Positions 1-9,392 of a stretch of DNA of 64,000 bases are shown here, in pieces. The stretch comes from Plicaturopsis crispa FD-325 SS-3 (taxonomy: Eukaryota; Basidiomycota; Agaricomycetes; Amylocorticiales; Amylocorticiaceae): NCBI GenBank assembly GCA_000827205.1, contig KN832564.1, positions 818,682-882,681 on the forward strand, written 5' to 3'. Numbering within the stretch: the stretch's first letter is position 1; the number at the start of each line of letters is the position of its first letter. The notes below the pieces were generated by a model, which was given only the letters and a program-made list of their open reading frames with translations, was not told where the DNA came from and ran no database searches. The translations under genes were made by a program, and so were the position numbers.

Positions 1-214
1 CCTGCAAATCATTGTCTCTTGTGACCAGCTTGCTACTCTAATAACTTATTCTATGTAGCTAGACAGCGTGAGTGCAGCTCAGAGGTCCATTTTTGAGGCC
101 ATAGGATGTCTTCATGGTGCTTGACAGTGACAATTTTTGGTGGAAGAAATCAGAATTCGATCAAACCTAGCGAAGAAGAGTCGACCGACGGGGCCAATGT
201 CCTAGTCGCGTACA

Positions 215-707
215 TAGTGTTGTTGGCAGCTTTTCGCCATTTCGCCCTGCCATTCTGCCATGCCGGCAGTTGCCATCTGCCGCAAGGGTAGGTCTGGCAG
301 AATTTGGCACAATATATGCCGGATATAGCTATTTGTACGAGGCAGTGGGTCCTCGTTCCGAAGGGCACCCCGAGCAAAACTCGAACTTGACGGTGGCGCA
401 TACTTCAGCGACAAATATGGCCATAAAGCCTTTTTTGACCACACTTTGGCACCAAAACACGCTGCAAAAGCCATTCACGTGACTATTTTGGGCGAGTTGC
501 CCGGTAAAATTCCGTTTTTGGACATACTTTTGACCGCACGGGAGTTGTGTCAGAAAGTCATCCAGAGATTCTGCCCGACAGCAAAAACATCGCGGGCACC
601 GACGAAAAGCCCGAAAACAATTGTTGCAAAATCTGCCACCCTTGGCAGTTGCCGTTCTGCCGTTCTGCCGGCAGCGCAGCCCGAAAATCTTTCTGCCCAC
701 CGCACTA
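215..707. mobile_element. hAT-type MITE, about 493 bp
   Basis: The segment starts TAGTGTTGTTGGCAG and ends CTGCCCACCGCACTA. These are imperfect terminal inverted repeats of the TAGNG type usual for hAT elements. An identical 8-bp sequence, CGCGTACA, lies directly outside both ends (207-214 and 708-715), which is the target duplication length of hAT transposition. The interior has no transposase reading frame and is full of repeated CTGCC/GGCAG words, especially near both ends, as expected of subterminal transposase-binding repeats. It is therefore a non-autonomous element. The intact 8-bp duplication argues for a fairly recent insertion. The autonomous partner is not in this window. Confidence 0.78.
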
Positions 708-715
708 CGCGTACA

Positions 716-1145
716 TGCACCGTCAACGACGCGTTGCTACTTAAGTATATTCGTGACTAGAACTCAGCGTGGGCATAGCTTCATTCATGGAGTGCTGCAA
801 CATGAATAAACTAGATATAGACGCTCATGAGCATGGTTCACCATTGCCTGGAAAGCTCCGTCCGCTCTACGCATGATACATTTTGATAGAAGCAATGCTG
901 AAGCAATTGCGTGAAACAAGCCATCGTGGATGGAATTGACATCACGGAGGAATGCGCCAGGCGTGAGCGGCCACGATGATGATGGACGGACATACAACTC
1001 GGTGATGATGAATGCATATGCATACTCATTGTCCTCGTAAGTGGTCTTCACGGATGCTGTAAACTCGAGTGTCATCGGTGTATGTCCAATACTTCCAAAC
1101 AGAAATAGCGCACCGAGAAGAACGCAGAAAGGCCAACAATGACTC
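716..1145. other. Intergenic stretch, no gene supported
   Basis: Between the MITE and the 3' end of the SIKE-like gene I see no convincing coding sequence. A minus-strand frame is open here but does not look like protein and has no supporting splice structure. It probably holds the 3' UTR of the downstream minus-strand gene. Confidence 0.4.
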
Positions 1146-2128
1146 TTAGCCTGCGGAGCGTGCCATGGCTTTGTAAGTGCCGAAGGGACCCACACGGCCA
1201 GTCGGCCCACCCCGCAGCTCCTTCCCATGATGTATCGTCACGCCGGACAACGTGCGAGCGAGCGGAGGCGGGTTCTGATCCGGCGGGGGCGCCTCCAGTG
1301 GCGCTTGGCCCACCAGCCGCCGCAGGACTTCATTTTCCCGCTCCAACCGGGCGAGTTCGCACTCGCGCTCCAATGCCCAGTCGGACGCCGCCACGTTCGT
1401 CCATTCGTGCTCGTCATCACCGAGAGCGGGGCCTTCCGGGCGTTCGACATCCTCGCCGTTGAGGGAGCGCATGTAGAGGCGAAGCAGGTGGGAAATCTGG
1501 GCGAGCGACTGCGATAAGGAACTGCTGGAGGTGAGTTCTCGCGTTGCGTCAGCATCCTCGCGTTCGAGCAATTTGGTTTCGTATTCGCGGATGAGAGACA
1601 ACTCGTGCTCCTGCACCTCACGCTGTTGCCACAAAATATTAGCAAACAGAATGCGATACACCGAGGCATTGACAGACGCACAGCGCGATTGCGGAAAGCG
1701 CTCATTAGGTTGTCCAGCGTCTGCTCGTACTCCTTGATCAACGCGTTAAGCTGCTTGTTATCGTGCAGCAGTCCCTGATTTTCCGCGCTGATAGACGCCG
1801 TCATGCGTTCCAGCTCACTGTCGTATGCCTCTACGAAATTCCCTCTCAGGTCGCGTCAAGAGATAACCCAAGTGACAACTCACCTTGAGATTTCTCCGCG
1901 TTAAATCGGCGCAGCACAAAGCCCGTCTGCGCATGTATCGCCTGGACCTGTGGCACAGTATGAGAGTAGCACAGACGGGAAGCTTTATGGACTTACTTTG
2001 ACCTGGCCGGCTTGAGTGTACAGCTGCACGGAGAGCGCGCGATTGCGGCTGAGCTGCTCGCCGAGCTCTGCGATGATGCCCCACAGACGCGACATTTCCT
2101 GGTCCGCGCTGAGCTCTACGATCGCCAT
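1146..2128 (-). CDS. SIKE/FGFR1OP2-family coiled-coil protein (STRIPAK-associated)
   Basis: Start at 2128 (MAIVELSADQEMSRLWG), stop TAA at 1146-1148. Three small introns are visible: 1948-1996 with GTAAGT donor, one near 1850-1886 with GTGAGT, and one near 1634-1677 with GTGCGT. The spliced protein, of about 265 residues, is almost entirely coiled coil. A central segment, ISAENQGLLHDNKQLNALIK, followed by a YEQTLDNLMSAFRNR-like stretch resembles the conserved core of human SIKE and FGFR1OP2. A C-terminal ERECELARLERENEVLRRL helix matches the end of that family. Members bind the striatin-kinase-phosphatase complex STRIPAK; the filamentous-fungal relative SCI1 is needed for hyphal fusion and fruiting. 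The complex role here is inferred from family only. A proline-rich tail (APPPDQNPPP) follows the last helix. A different coiled-coil family cannot be excluded. Confidence 0.68.
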
Positions 2129-2415
2129 GGCGTTTGGGCAGAATAGGACAGTTCCAACTCGAAGGCTTTCTTGCTGTGAGCGTCAGCGTCAAGTTCAAGA
2201 ACGCTAAATTGCTTCATTCATTGTCAGTGGCGGAAAACAGTTCCGAGTTCCGACGTCGGCTAGCCTTGCAACCCTGGTAAGTACGAAGAAACAGATATTG
2301 CACTTTCTTGGAGGTGACAATAAGTCATTCGAGTATTGCGATTTAAAAGTGCATGCACAGATGTAGCACATGGCTATGTAAAGCAGGCTTTAAGCAAATG
2401 AACCAAGCCCACAGG

Positions 2416-5013
2416 TTAACGCGGGACGCCCGACGCATCACATCCCAGGAGCTTCATCCACACCAGCCCAATCCCATCCTCCTCGCACCCAATCTGCATC
2501 CCGTTATCCCTCAGAATATGGTACTCTCTCCCAGGCGTCTGAACGACCGCTACAGCGCGATGCAGAGGCACGCCGTTCGAGGCGGTGAAGTGGATGCTTT
2601 CGACGTGATGATGACTGTATTGAAATTCAGCGCACTCCGCGTCGTATTGATTCTCAGGACTTACGCGGGTAGGAACAAATGGACCTGTGAGACCTTAGAC
2701 GTAGCGTTGTCGGCGGAGGACGGCGTCCCCGCAAAATCCTGCTCCATCTGCGTTGAGCTCATCCACCGCCCGCTGACACTGCAATACAAGCAATCAGTCT
2801 CGGGGAAGCATGATGATGTCAAGAAGTGGCCGACCTGTTGCTCACGACGCATGCCATAACATATCGCTCTGCTACTGATTTCTTAGCAGCACCAGCGTCG
2901 TTCTCGCGCGATATCCGCTGCAACCAGACCTTGCTGATGCCCTTGTCGTATTCCTCGTGGTTCGTCCACTTCAAGCAGTCCATGAGCGGTGTACCTTGCG
3001 GCTGGTCGATGTATGCCGACCAGTCGGCCCGCAGGGGCGCGGTCTCCACAGTATCCAATCCCGAATCTGACGAGGCGGTGGGCCGTCCGATAACTTCGCA
3101 TGTAGACTCGAGGACGTAGAAGAACTCCTGGGAGTTGTGGTGCTGGACAGTGATACGCCATATCTCGCCGTTCACGATCGGTTCCACGTGAGTGACGAGC
3201 CCTCGCATCCAGTCTGAAGCGCCGCCGCCGACAGACAGCATGAACCACATGCGCGAGACAACGAACCTGTTGACGGTGGTGATCAGGCATGAATGGGAAA
3301 TCGATAAGTAGGTAGGAATATAGCACTTGCCGTAGCGCGATGACGAACTGACGTTCGTGGTCCGGGCTAGTTTGGAGATGCGCAGATATCGGATTGTACC
3401 CTTGAAAGAAGTTGACTAAGAAAGACTCTGCATATGCCTTTCCACCCAAACTGCTCTGGCGCTCGCGGTATCGCAGGTAAGGCCACATGTTGGTCATATT
3501 TTGCGGATGTTGAGCGGCTATTTGCGTGAGCCGGGAGCCAGCATACAATCGAGTTAGGAGGGGTATTGCCGAGAGGTACACTATGCACGTTTCTAAATCA
3601 GTGACAAGTATGCGATGAGGATTCCGGTTGCAGCCCACCTGCATAGCGGAACATGCGGGAAACGAGGGCACACTGCTTTCGTTCTTCATCTGACAGTCCT
3701 CCGAGGAGTATGGCCCAACGTTGTACACGCTTGCGCTGTGACATTTTGGGCGGGAGCGTGATGGGTTGTGGCGTAGGCGGCGGAGAAGCAGGAAGATCTA
3801 ATGAGTAAGACGGAGGTGCTTGCGCAGGAGCAATCTGGACAGGAATGGGCATGGTAGCAACGTTGGGTACAGCATGGGCTAGAGGTGTGGATTTCTTCAC
3901 AAATAGAGGCTTGAAGCGCTTGCCTGTTGGGGCCTTAAATAGGTTCGGGATTTGTACAGCACCAGAAGCAGGAGTTTTGCTTGTGGTGTCCGGAGAATTC
4001 ATGGCAGCGGAAACTTGAGGAGCGATGGGATGAGATACAGGGAAAGGAACAGAAGGCGTTTTGGAGAAATTCGACGATCTGGGAGTTGAACTAGACGGCG
4101 TTCCGATTCGATTTATTTGAGAAAATGGTCGCTCTAAGGTTTTGGAGGGTGCTTGCGAACGGGGGGGTGCAGTCGAGGCTGGTCCTGAGGTTTGATCGAC
4201 AGTGACATTCGGCATCAGCAAGTCGGGTTTTCGGAAGGTGGTCAGTAATTCGGATTGTTCGTTTTTCTTCGTGAGAGGTCTGGAGGACGTTTGTGTTTGG
4301 GTGAGCAAAGGCGCGCTTGCATGGGCCGGGACTGCTGCATCTAACAATCGAGGCGGTGGAGGCTCTCGGGGCATGGGCGAGTCGGCCGTCGAGTGGAGAC
4401 TGGTACTACATGAAGCAATCAGAGGTCTGGATATTGACGGTATCGAGTGTCCTGGAAGCTGGCCGACGGAGGGTGCGTGAACAAGGCCTGCTGCTGCAAC
4501 TTTCTGCTTCTTTGCAGGTGGAACCAGAGATGCGTCTGACTGTGCCAGGGGGCGCTTTTCTGGGCTGGGGATGATTGGGTTTGGAGGAGAATCCACGCCT
4601 AGAAAATCACCCGCCAAGGGCGTAGACGTTGGCAGAGAAGGTAGAGTCTTTTCCTTGGGTTTCTTTGGAGGGCGAGGTTTCTTGCTTGGGGCTGCCTTTT
4701 CGCGTGCTGGATCATTTGGTGGCCCGAAAGGAACATCGACAGACATAGCATTGGCAGCAGTGTGTGATTGCGGGTCCGGTGCATTTTCAGTATTGCGTTT
4801 AACAAGAAGGAGAGGATCGACACCAAGTTTCTGCAGCAGACCCGGCTTTGAGAGTTTGGAGTATCCAACGATGTTTCGTTCCTTGCAGACTGCTTTCAGT
4901 TGCGGGACGGTTAGCTTGAAGTAATCTTGCACTTGAGGGTCCGTAGCAACTATCGGTGTTGGCGTCACGACCAACTCGGATGCTGGCGCGTCGTCCACGG
5001 TTGGCCCCAGCAT
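2416..5013 (-). CDS. Large SAP-like domain protein, conserved-looking, function unknown
   Basis: The first in-frame ATG now present is at 5013 (MLGPTVDDAPASEL). Residues about 30-60 (LTVPQLKAVCKERNIVGYSK, then LSKPGLLQKLG) resemble a SAP-type helix-turn-helix motif, which in known proteins binds DNA or chromatin. A basic, serine/proline-rich disordered region of about 330 residues follows, with KKPRPPKKPKEK. After it comes a helical domain (QRKRVQRWAILLGGLSDEE, then YLSAIPLLTRLYAGSRLTQI) and a C-terminal globular part with ITVQHHNSQEFFYVLES. One intron at 3267-3330 appears to use a GC donor (GCAAGT). The last coding block, ending at stop TAA 2416-2418, shares its frame with the preceding exon but is separated from it by an in-frame TAA at 2695-2697. 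The 3' structure is therefore unsure: the protein may end at 2695, use an unseen intron, or be interrupted. The family was not recognised. Confidence 0.6.
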
Positions 5014-5046
5014 TGATGGTCCGTCGTCGATGTCGGAAATTTCGTA

Positions 5047-5165
5047 GACCCATTATAATGGGTTTCGCGTTGCAATGACGTTGAAACGCCGCTCCAATTC
5101 CAAGCCAGTTCATTGAGATGCCGTTGCAATGCCGAATGCTCGTTGTAACTCCGTCTGAACGTGAT
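5047..5165. repeat. Left subterminal word-repeat island
   Basis: Directly inside the left terminal repeat, the words GTTGCAATG, GTTGAAACG, CGTTGCAATGC and GTTGTAACTC recur about every 10-20 bp, on both strands. The same vocabulary occurs inside the right end (9165-9376) and not in the flanking genes. An open frame on the minus strand (from 5210) crosses it, but it reads as shadow of these repeats. Confidence 0.5.
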
Positions 5166-5270
5166 TTTAATCAAAGATAATGAAGCCTTGTACTCGTCCG
5201 TCGTACTCATTCCTCCTCAACGCTGTGAATTGCTGGGTAGCTTGATAAATCACATGTATAACGAATCGCG

Positions 5271-6648
5271 ATGACCCCCCCCCCACTCAGGACGAGACCT
5301 TGCCCCCATTTTTGAGCATCAATGCGAAGGCAGCGGCGGCACCCGAGAAATCGTGTAGGGCAAAGAAGGATTGCGAACCCCCACACCACCACAGTCGTAC
5401 AGTAATGTACACTCTTAGCGAGAGGTACAGTAGCCTGCATTCACTACACGAGCTGTCGGGGGCTGCGGAAGGATGCGGCAAGGTGCCGTCACTTCCGAGC
5501 CTTTCCCAATGATATGCGGCGCTTCGTGGCCATATGCGCAGATCTAAAAATCACGTTCGCACCGTGACTGAACGACAAGCACGGTCAGATGGACCACAGT
5601 AAGCTCATTGCAAAGTTGACAAAGTGCGTCGTTATATTTTTTTACTCCAATCATCCAGGTTTGACTTTGTATTTGCATTGCAGCGCCTGGACATGCAATG
5701 TTCTTCTTGAAGCGCGCGTATTCACCGCGCTCGTCTCAGAGGCGCCACTAATTGTGCAGGTCAGCTTTCAATTTTTACTCTATTCATTTCCTATCGGGGC
5801 GGCAGCGAAAGTACGGACGTCCGACCCTGGACGGCGGAAATCGTCGCGGTCTCTGTATGACTCCTTTTATGATGCCCGCGAACCGCCTCACGGTCTTTCA
5901 GCTTCGAATCTGTTGTTTGAGGGCCCTCAGTGCGACGACTGGCGCGCCCGATGCCGCAGCAGGACCCGCAAAAAAGCAAAGTGAGAATCTTTCCGCCAAG
6001 TGTGTAGTGGGATTACACAATGTACGTGTTCACGTCCAAGACAGTCGACCAGTACACGTCGAACGTCTTCGATAACTCGGATCCATTCCCGTACTACTAC
6101 ATGGACGAAGATTATACTAACTGCTCGCTCACAGAGAACAACGAGGAGGACATAAAAGACCAGCGCACACACTGCGGTGTCCTCAGGCGGCACTTCGACA
6201 CGTTCAGGAACCGGTTCGCGCAGCTCAAAAGCCAAGGGCAAGGAGCCTCAAGCGGCACACATACGGTGAGCTCCCTTTTCTCAAACTTAGCCATCCAGTC
6301 TGTTGACACCTCGCAGAGCCTCGGCCCTCGAGCAGAAAATGCTCTTATAGCTATTCTCCAACTACCGGAAAGGTTCTGTGTATCCCTCGTGCCACGATTC
6401 GGCCAGAATGGTCAGCCGCCGGCTACTGCTCGACGACGACAAGTTTTTCCACAGGCGTTGCTCCGTTTCCAATCGCCGGAGATAACGGAGAGGCTGACGG
6501 TCAAGGACGACTCAAGGAGGCCCTTGCTCTCTCTTTTAGATATTCCTCCGCCGCCTCCACTCATTCAGCAGGTACGAGGTCAAGCATGTACCGCTCTCTC
6601 TTTATTCTTGTTTAGCAGTTCTGACACATTTCTTCTTTCCGTGCCCAG
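5271..6648. other. Region between left element end and OSH remnant; possible decayed coding sequence
   Basis: A run of cytosines lies at about 5275-5285. From 6020 a plus-strand frame (MYVFTSKTVDQYTSNVFDNS...) stays open for about 80 residues with protein-like composition, ending in an arginine-rich LRRHFDTFRNRFAQLK helix. It is followed near 6460-6550 by a second protein-like patch (SPEITERLTVKDDSRRPLL). They may be upstream exons of the OSH remnant or another captured gene. I recognise no family and do not call a gene. Confidence 0.25.
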
Positions 6649-8646
6649 ATTCCGCCGAACCGCTTTACCAGGTCAAATTGCTAGCCGCTCTGCGCAGTGG
6701 TACGTCAAGCCTCTGCTCATGTCTCGTACAAATCAAGACACACGGAGCCAGGTGATCCTGCGCTCATCCATCCATTCCTAAGTAAGTATAGGATTGCTTA
6801 TTCACTGTCTCAGCGCTGACCGCGGACGCAGCTGACGCCGTGGCGCTCCCGCTGTCCCACCGCTCTATCTCATCAAGTAAAATATACACAGACACCACAC
6901 CACTGCACCTCGCCACCTCGCTCGGCCGCGTAGATCAGTGAGCTTGATGCTCGACTAAGAATGCATCGACAATACCCTGAAGATTTCCGCAGACGGGCCT
7001 GCAAAGAAGTAGCCAAGGGCAAAGATGTCCTACGCGCCATCGCAGGTGCGTACTTCTGCCGCGACGAGAATACGCAATGACGACTCACGCACCCACGTGC
7101 AGATTCCCGCTCCCTGCTAAACGTGTCTTACTAATCGCACCTGCAGACCTATATCCATTCCCCGCCCACCGCACCTCCCAATCTTGCATTTCTCGCGCTA
7201 CTCGACTTTACCCGCATGCGATTCGTGAATTTGTATCTCGACAACGCGATGGGGTCGTCACTGCTCCACAAGGCTGCAAAGCGCAAGAATCTACAGCTGA
7301 TCAAGCTCCCTGTGCGCGCAGGTGCGGATGTGTTTGTGCGCGACCGCAGTGGGCAGATGGCTTACGACGGTGTCCCGAAAGACGATCGTGTGTGCGTATT
7401 CCTCCGGCAGTGTGAGTAACTATTTCAAAAAGCCTGCCGAATGCAAGATCCTCATCCTATACAGTTGCGTACCACGACCCGACACCTATCGATGCGCCTA
7501 TATCCGAGAGCCGCCAGCACTGAAAGGCTATCTGAACAAATACGTGAATGTTGCCCGCGGACACTCGGTGGTTCATGCTCAAAGGCCGCGCCCTCTCATG
7601 TTAGTCCTTGGTTCCCATCTCGCCTCCCGCTCGCAATTCCACTAACGCACTTACACATGCATGCTCACAGACTACCGGAACCAGAAAGACGAGTCCGTCT
7701 CGATATCGATGAAGACGGCCGTGCTCAAGGTCGCACCAGGCGGCGAAAAGCTGTACCTCGAGGTGCGCTCCGAACCGTGCCTCGCCCGGGCATCAGTCCG
7801 TGCAAAGTGGCACATGAAGGCGAGCCACCCCATCGAAGCGCGCCGCTGGACACGGGCGATCGGGAAGAGCATCGACTGGTACAACCGCGAGCGCGAGGAG
7901 GAGCACGTGCACATGAGTGGCGACAGCGACGCGAGCGGGCTGGAGGCGGCCTCAGGCTCCCTGTTCCGCTCGGGCAGCAGCGCGGTCTTGAGGCGGAGCG
8001 CGGGATCGCACGCGGAGGATAGTACGGGCGAGACGGACGGCGATGCGAGCCTGGTGATGAATCATTCGGGCAGCGACTCGCACGAGGACGACGCAGAGGA
8101 GAAGAACGACGAGTCGTCCGACGCGATGTCCACCCACCGCGCGCCCCCGTACGACTCCACGTTCGAGCTGCAGGTCAACTCCACCACCGCGCAAGTCGAG
8201 CTTACCTCCCAGCTGCTCTCCGACCTGGCTCCGTCCGCGAACGCGCCCCCGCGCGCGCACGAGGTCAATCCCGCGATCAGAAACTTGCTCGCGATGGTGC
8301 AGGGGATCCTGCACGACTACATGGTGATGTGCAAGGCGCGCGAGGTGTGTTGGCATGCTGGAAGTCGACGCTGCGGCAGGAACGGCAGCGGCAGGTGCTC
8401 TGGGAGGAGAGCCTACGCACGGTCGTCAAGGGGGGAAGGTACTCGAGCAGGAGCTGCGCGACCGCTCGCGCAGGCGCGAGAGCCGCTTCCTCGCGGCGAG
8501 CGAGAGCGGGATCGGGACGCTGAAGCGGCGGCCGCTGAACCTGCCGCTGTCCTCGTTGGACGTGCGCGAGTTGGGCGCGCAGGAGCCGCAGTCGTGCTTC
8601 CCCGCCGTGCAGGCGTCTGCGTCTCCCGCTACCACGCCCTTCAGGG
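6649..8646 (+). pseudogene. Decayed OSH1-type oxysterol-binding protein (ankyrin + PH part only)
   Basis: OSH1-like proteins shuttle sterols and phosphoinositides at membrane contacts; full forms have ankyrin repeats, a PH domain and a C-terminal ORD lipid-binding domain. Here ankyrin pieces are visible (LYQVKLLAALRSG joined by an intron to DPALIHPFL; TTPLHLATSLGRVD; ACKEVAKGKDVLRAIA; LLHKAAKRKNLQLI). They are followed by PH pieces (GYLNKYVNVARG; DTRWFMLKGRALS joined to YYRNQKDE; KWHMKASHPIEARRWTRAIG) and an acidic linker. Several frame changes (near 7510, 7560, 8350 and 8435) and a stop near 6959 break it. Introns are kept (for example GTTAGT...CACAG ending at about 7671), so this is a DNA copy, not a retrocopy. 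Homology stops at a splice donor (GTAAGG) at 8647, and no ORD follows. It lies inside the 5031-9392 element. Confidence 0.72.
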
Positions 8647-9012
8647 GTAAGGGTGACACTTTGCGGACTGCCTCCTCATATTGCATTCACCTGTTGGATG
8701 TTTGGCGGTCCTTTGCTGCGCGTTGTATCCCGTGCACTCTGCTATCGTCGCTCACCTTCTCCCGTTTCTCTAGCAGGATTTTGCCATCCAATGATTCCGC
8801 TATTCGTGCATGACTGGAAATGCAAGTAGTAGTACTACGTGTGCCCGCTCTACTAAAATTCAATGGAAATGACGGGGTTTCCGGACTATAATAATATGGA
8901 TTGTGTTGTTTGCTATTGACCTTTGCGCGCGAGCAGCGCCGTGCAAGGGGCAGGGCGTTATAATTATAATAATAGGGGTGGTTTCTTCCTATGTGGATCC
9001 GAGAGTCCTACT

Positions 9013-9115
9013 AGTTATATGGCTCTCTGGTAGAGCGGTTTTGAGCACCACTTGTATTCTCAGTACTTCATTATGTAAGCTAGTTGTATGCGCGAGTTCG
9101 AATCCCCCTTGTTCC
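9013..9115 (+). repeat. tRNA-derived relic (SINE-like pol III promoter)
   Basis: TGGCTCTCTGGTAGAGCGG at 9020 is a near-perfect A box with an intact D-arm, and AGTTCGAATCC at about 9095 is a near-perfect B box. The two are about 74 bp apart, longer than in most tRNAs, and the would-be acceptor strands (AGTTATA and CTTGTTCC) do not pair. This is therefore not a working tRNA gene but a tRNA pseudogene or SINE head. Confidence 0.45.
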
Positions 9116-9164
9116 ATAAGTTTCTGTGTCCACCACTTGGTCTGGGTCTAATAGTCTGATTAAG

Positions 9165-9376
9165 ACCGGTTGAATTAGAAAGGGTCCATTAGAAAGGACC
9201 ATCATAATATTTTCGCTCCCAGTCAGTAAGATTCGAACTCCGAAAGTCTCATTGTAATCGCATTGGTACGAGGATTGCAACTCCGATTGTAATGTGCGTT
9301 CAAACTTATCTCCTTCATTCAAACTCCATTCCAATTCAGACAGGGGTTTTCCATAATAATGCCATTAAAATGGGTC
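9165..9376. repeat. Right subterminal word-repeat island
   Basis: This segment repeats CATTGTAATCG, GATTGCAACTCCG, GATTGTAATG, TTCAAACT and TTCGAACTCCG words on both strands up to the inverted repeat at 9376-9392. Its vocabulary matches the left island at 5047-5165, which is the main support for pairing the two ends. Confidence 0.5.
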
Positions 9377-9392
9377 TAAAAGATTTCCGACA

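Larger units (their letters stand above)
5031..9392. mobile_element. Candidate 4.36-kb Pack-type inverted-repeat element carrying an OSH gene fragment
   Basis: Left end 5031 reads TGTCGGAAAT then TAGACCCATTATAATGG. The right end, read on the minus strand from 9392, gives TGTCGGAAAT then TAGACCCATTTTAATGG. About 27 of 31 positions agree and the two copies face inward, so they act as terminal inverted repeats. Both ends continue inward into islands of repeated TTGCAAT/ATTACAAT/GTTGAAT-like words, resembling subterminal transposase-binding repeats. Outside the ends there is a possible 2-bp duplication (GA at 5029-5030 and 9393-9394). The interior holds no transposase but a broken OSH gene with introns and a tRNA-like relic. 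The superfamily is undecided, though subterminal arrays of this kind suggest CMC-like elements. Two independent insertions of the same family in opposite orientation are the main alternative. Confidence 0.5.

Noticed and set aside
785-1228. Minus-strand open frame of 147 codons with a hydrophobic patch
   Set aside because: It overlaps the SIKE-like gene in another frame, has no splice or family support and reads as non-coding 3' region.
4965-5210. Upstream ATG at 5210 as first exon of the SAP-like gene
   Set aside because: The sequence is made of the element's repeated TTGCAACG words, and the frame needed to reach the SAP exon is closed by TAA just upstream of the junction; no good intron joins them.
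9013-9115. Functional tRNA gene
   Set aside because: The acceptor and T stems do not pair and the A-B box distance is too long without a clear intron; kept only as a relic.
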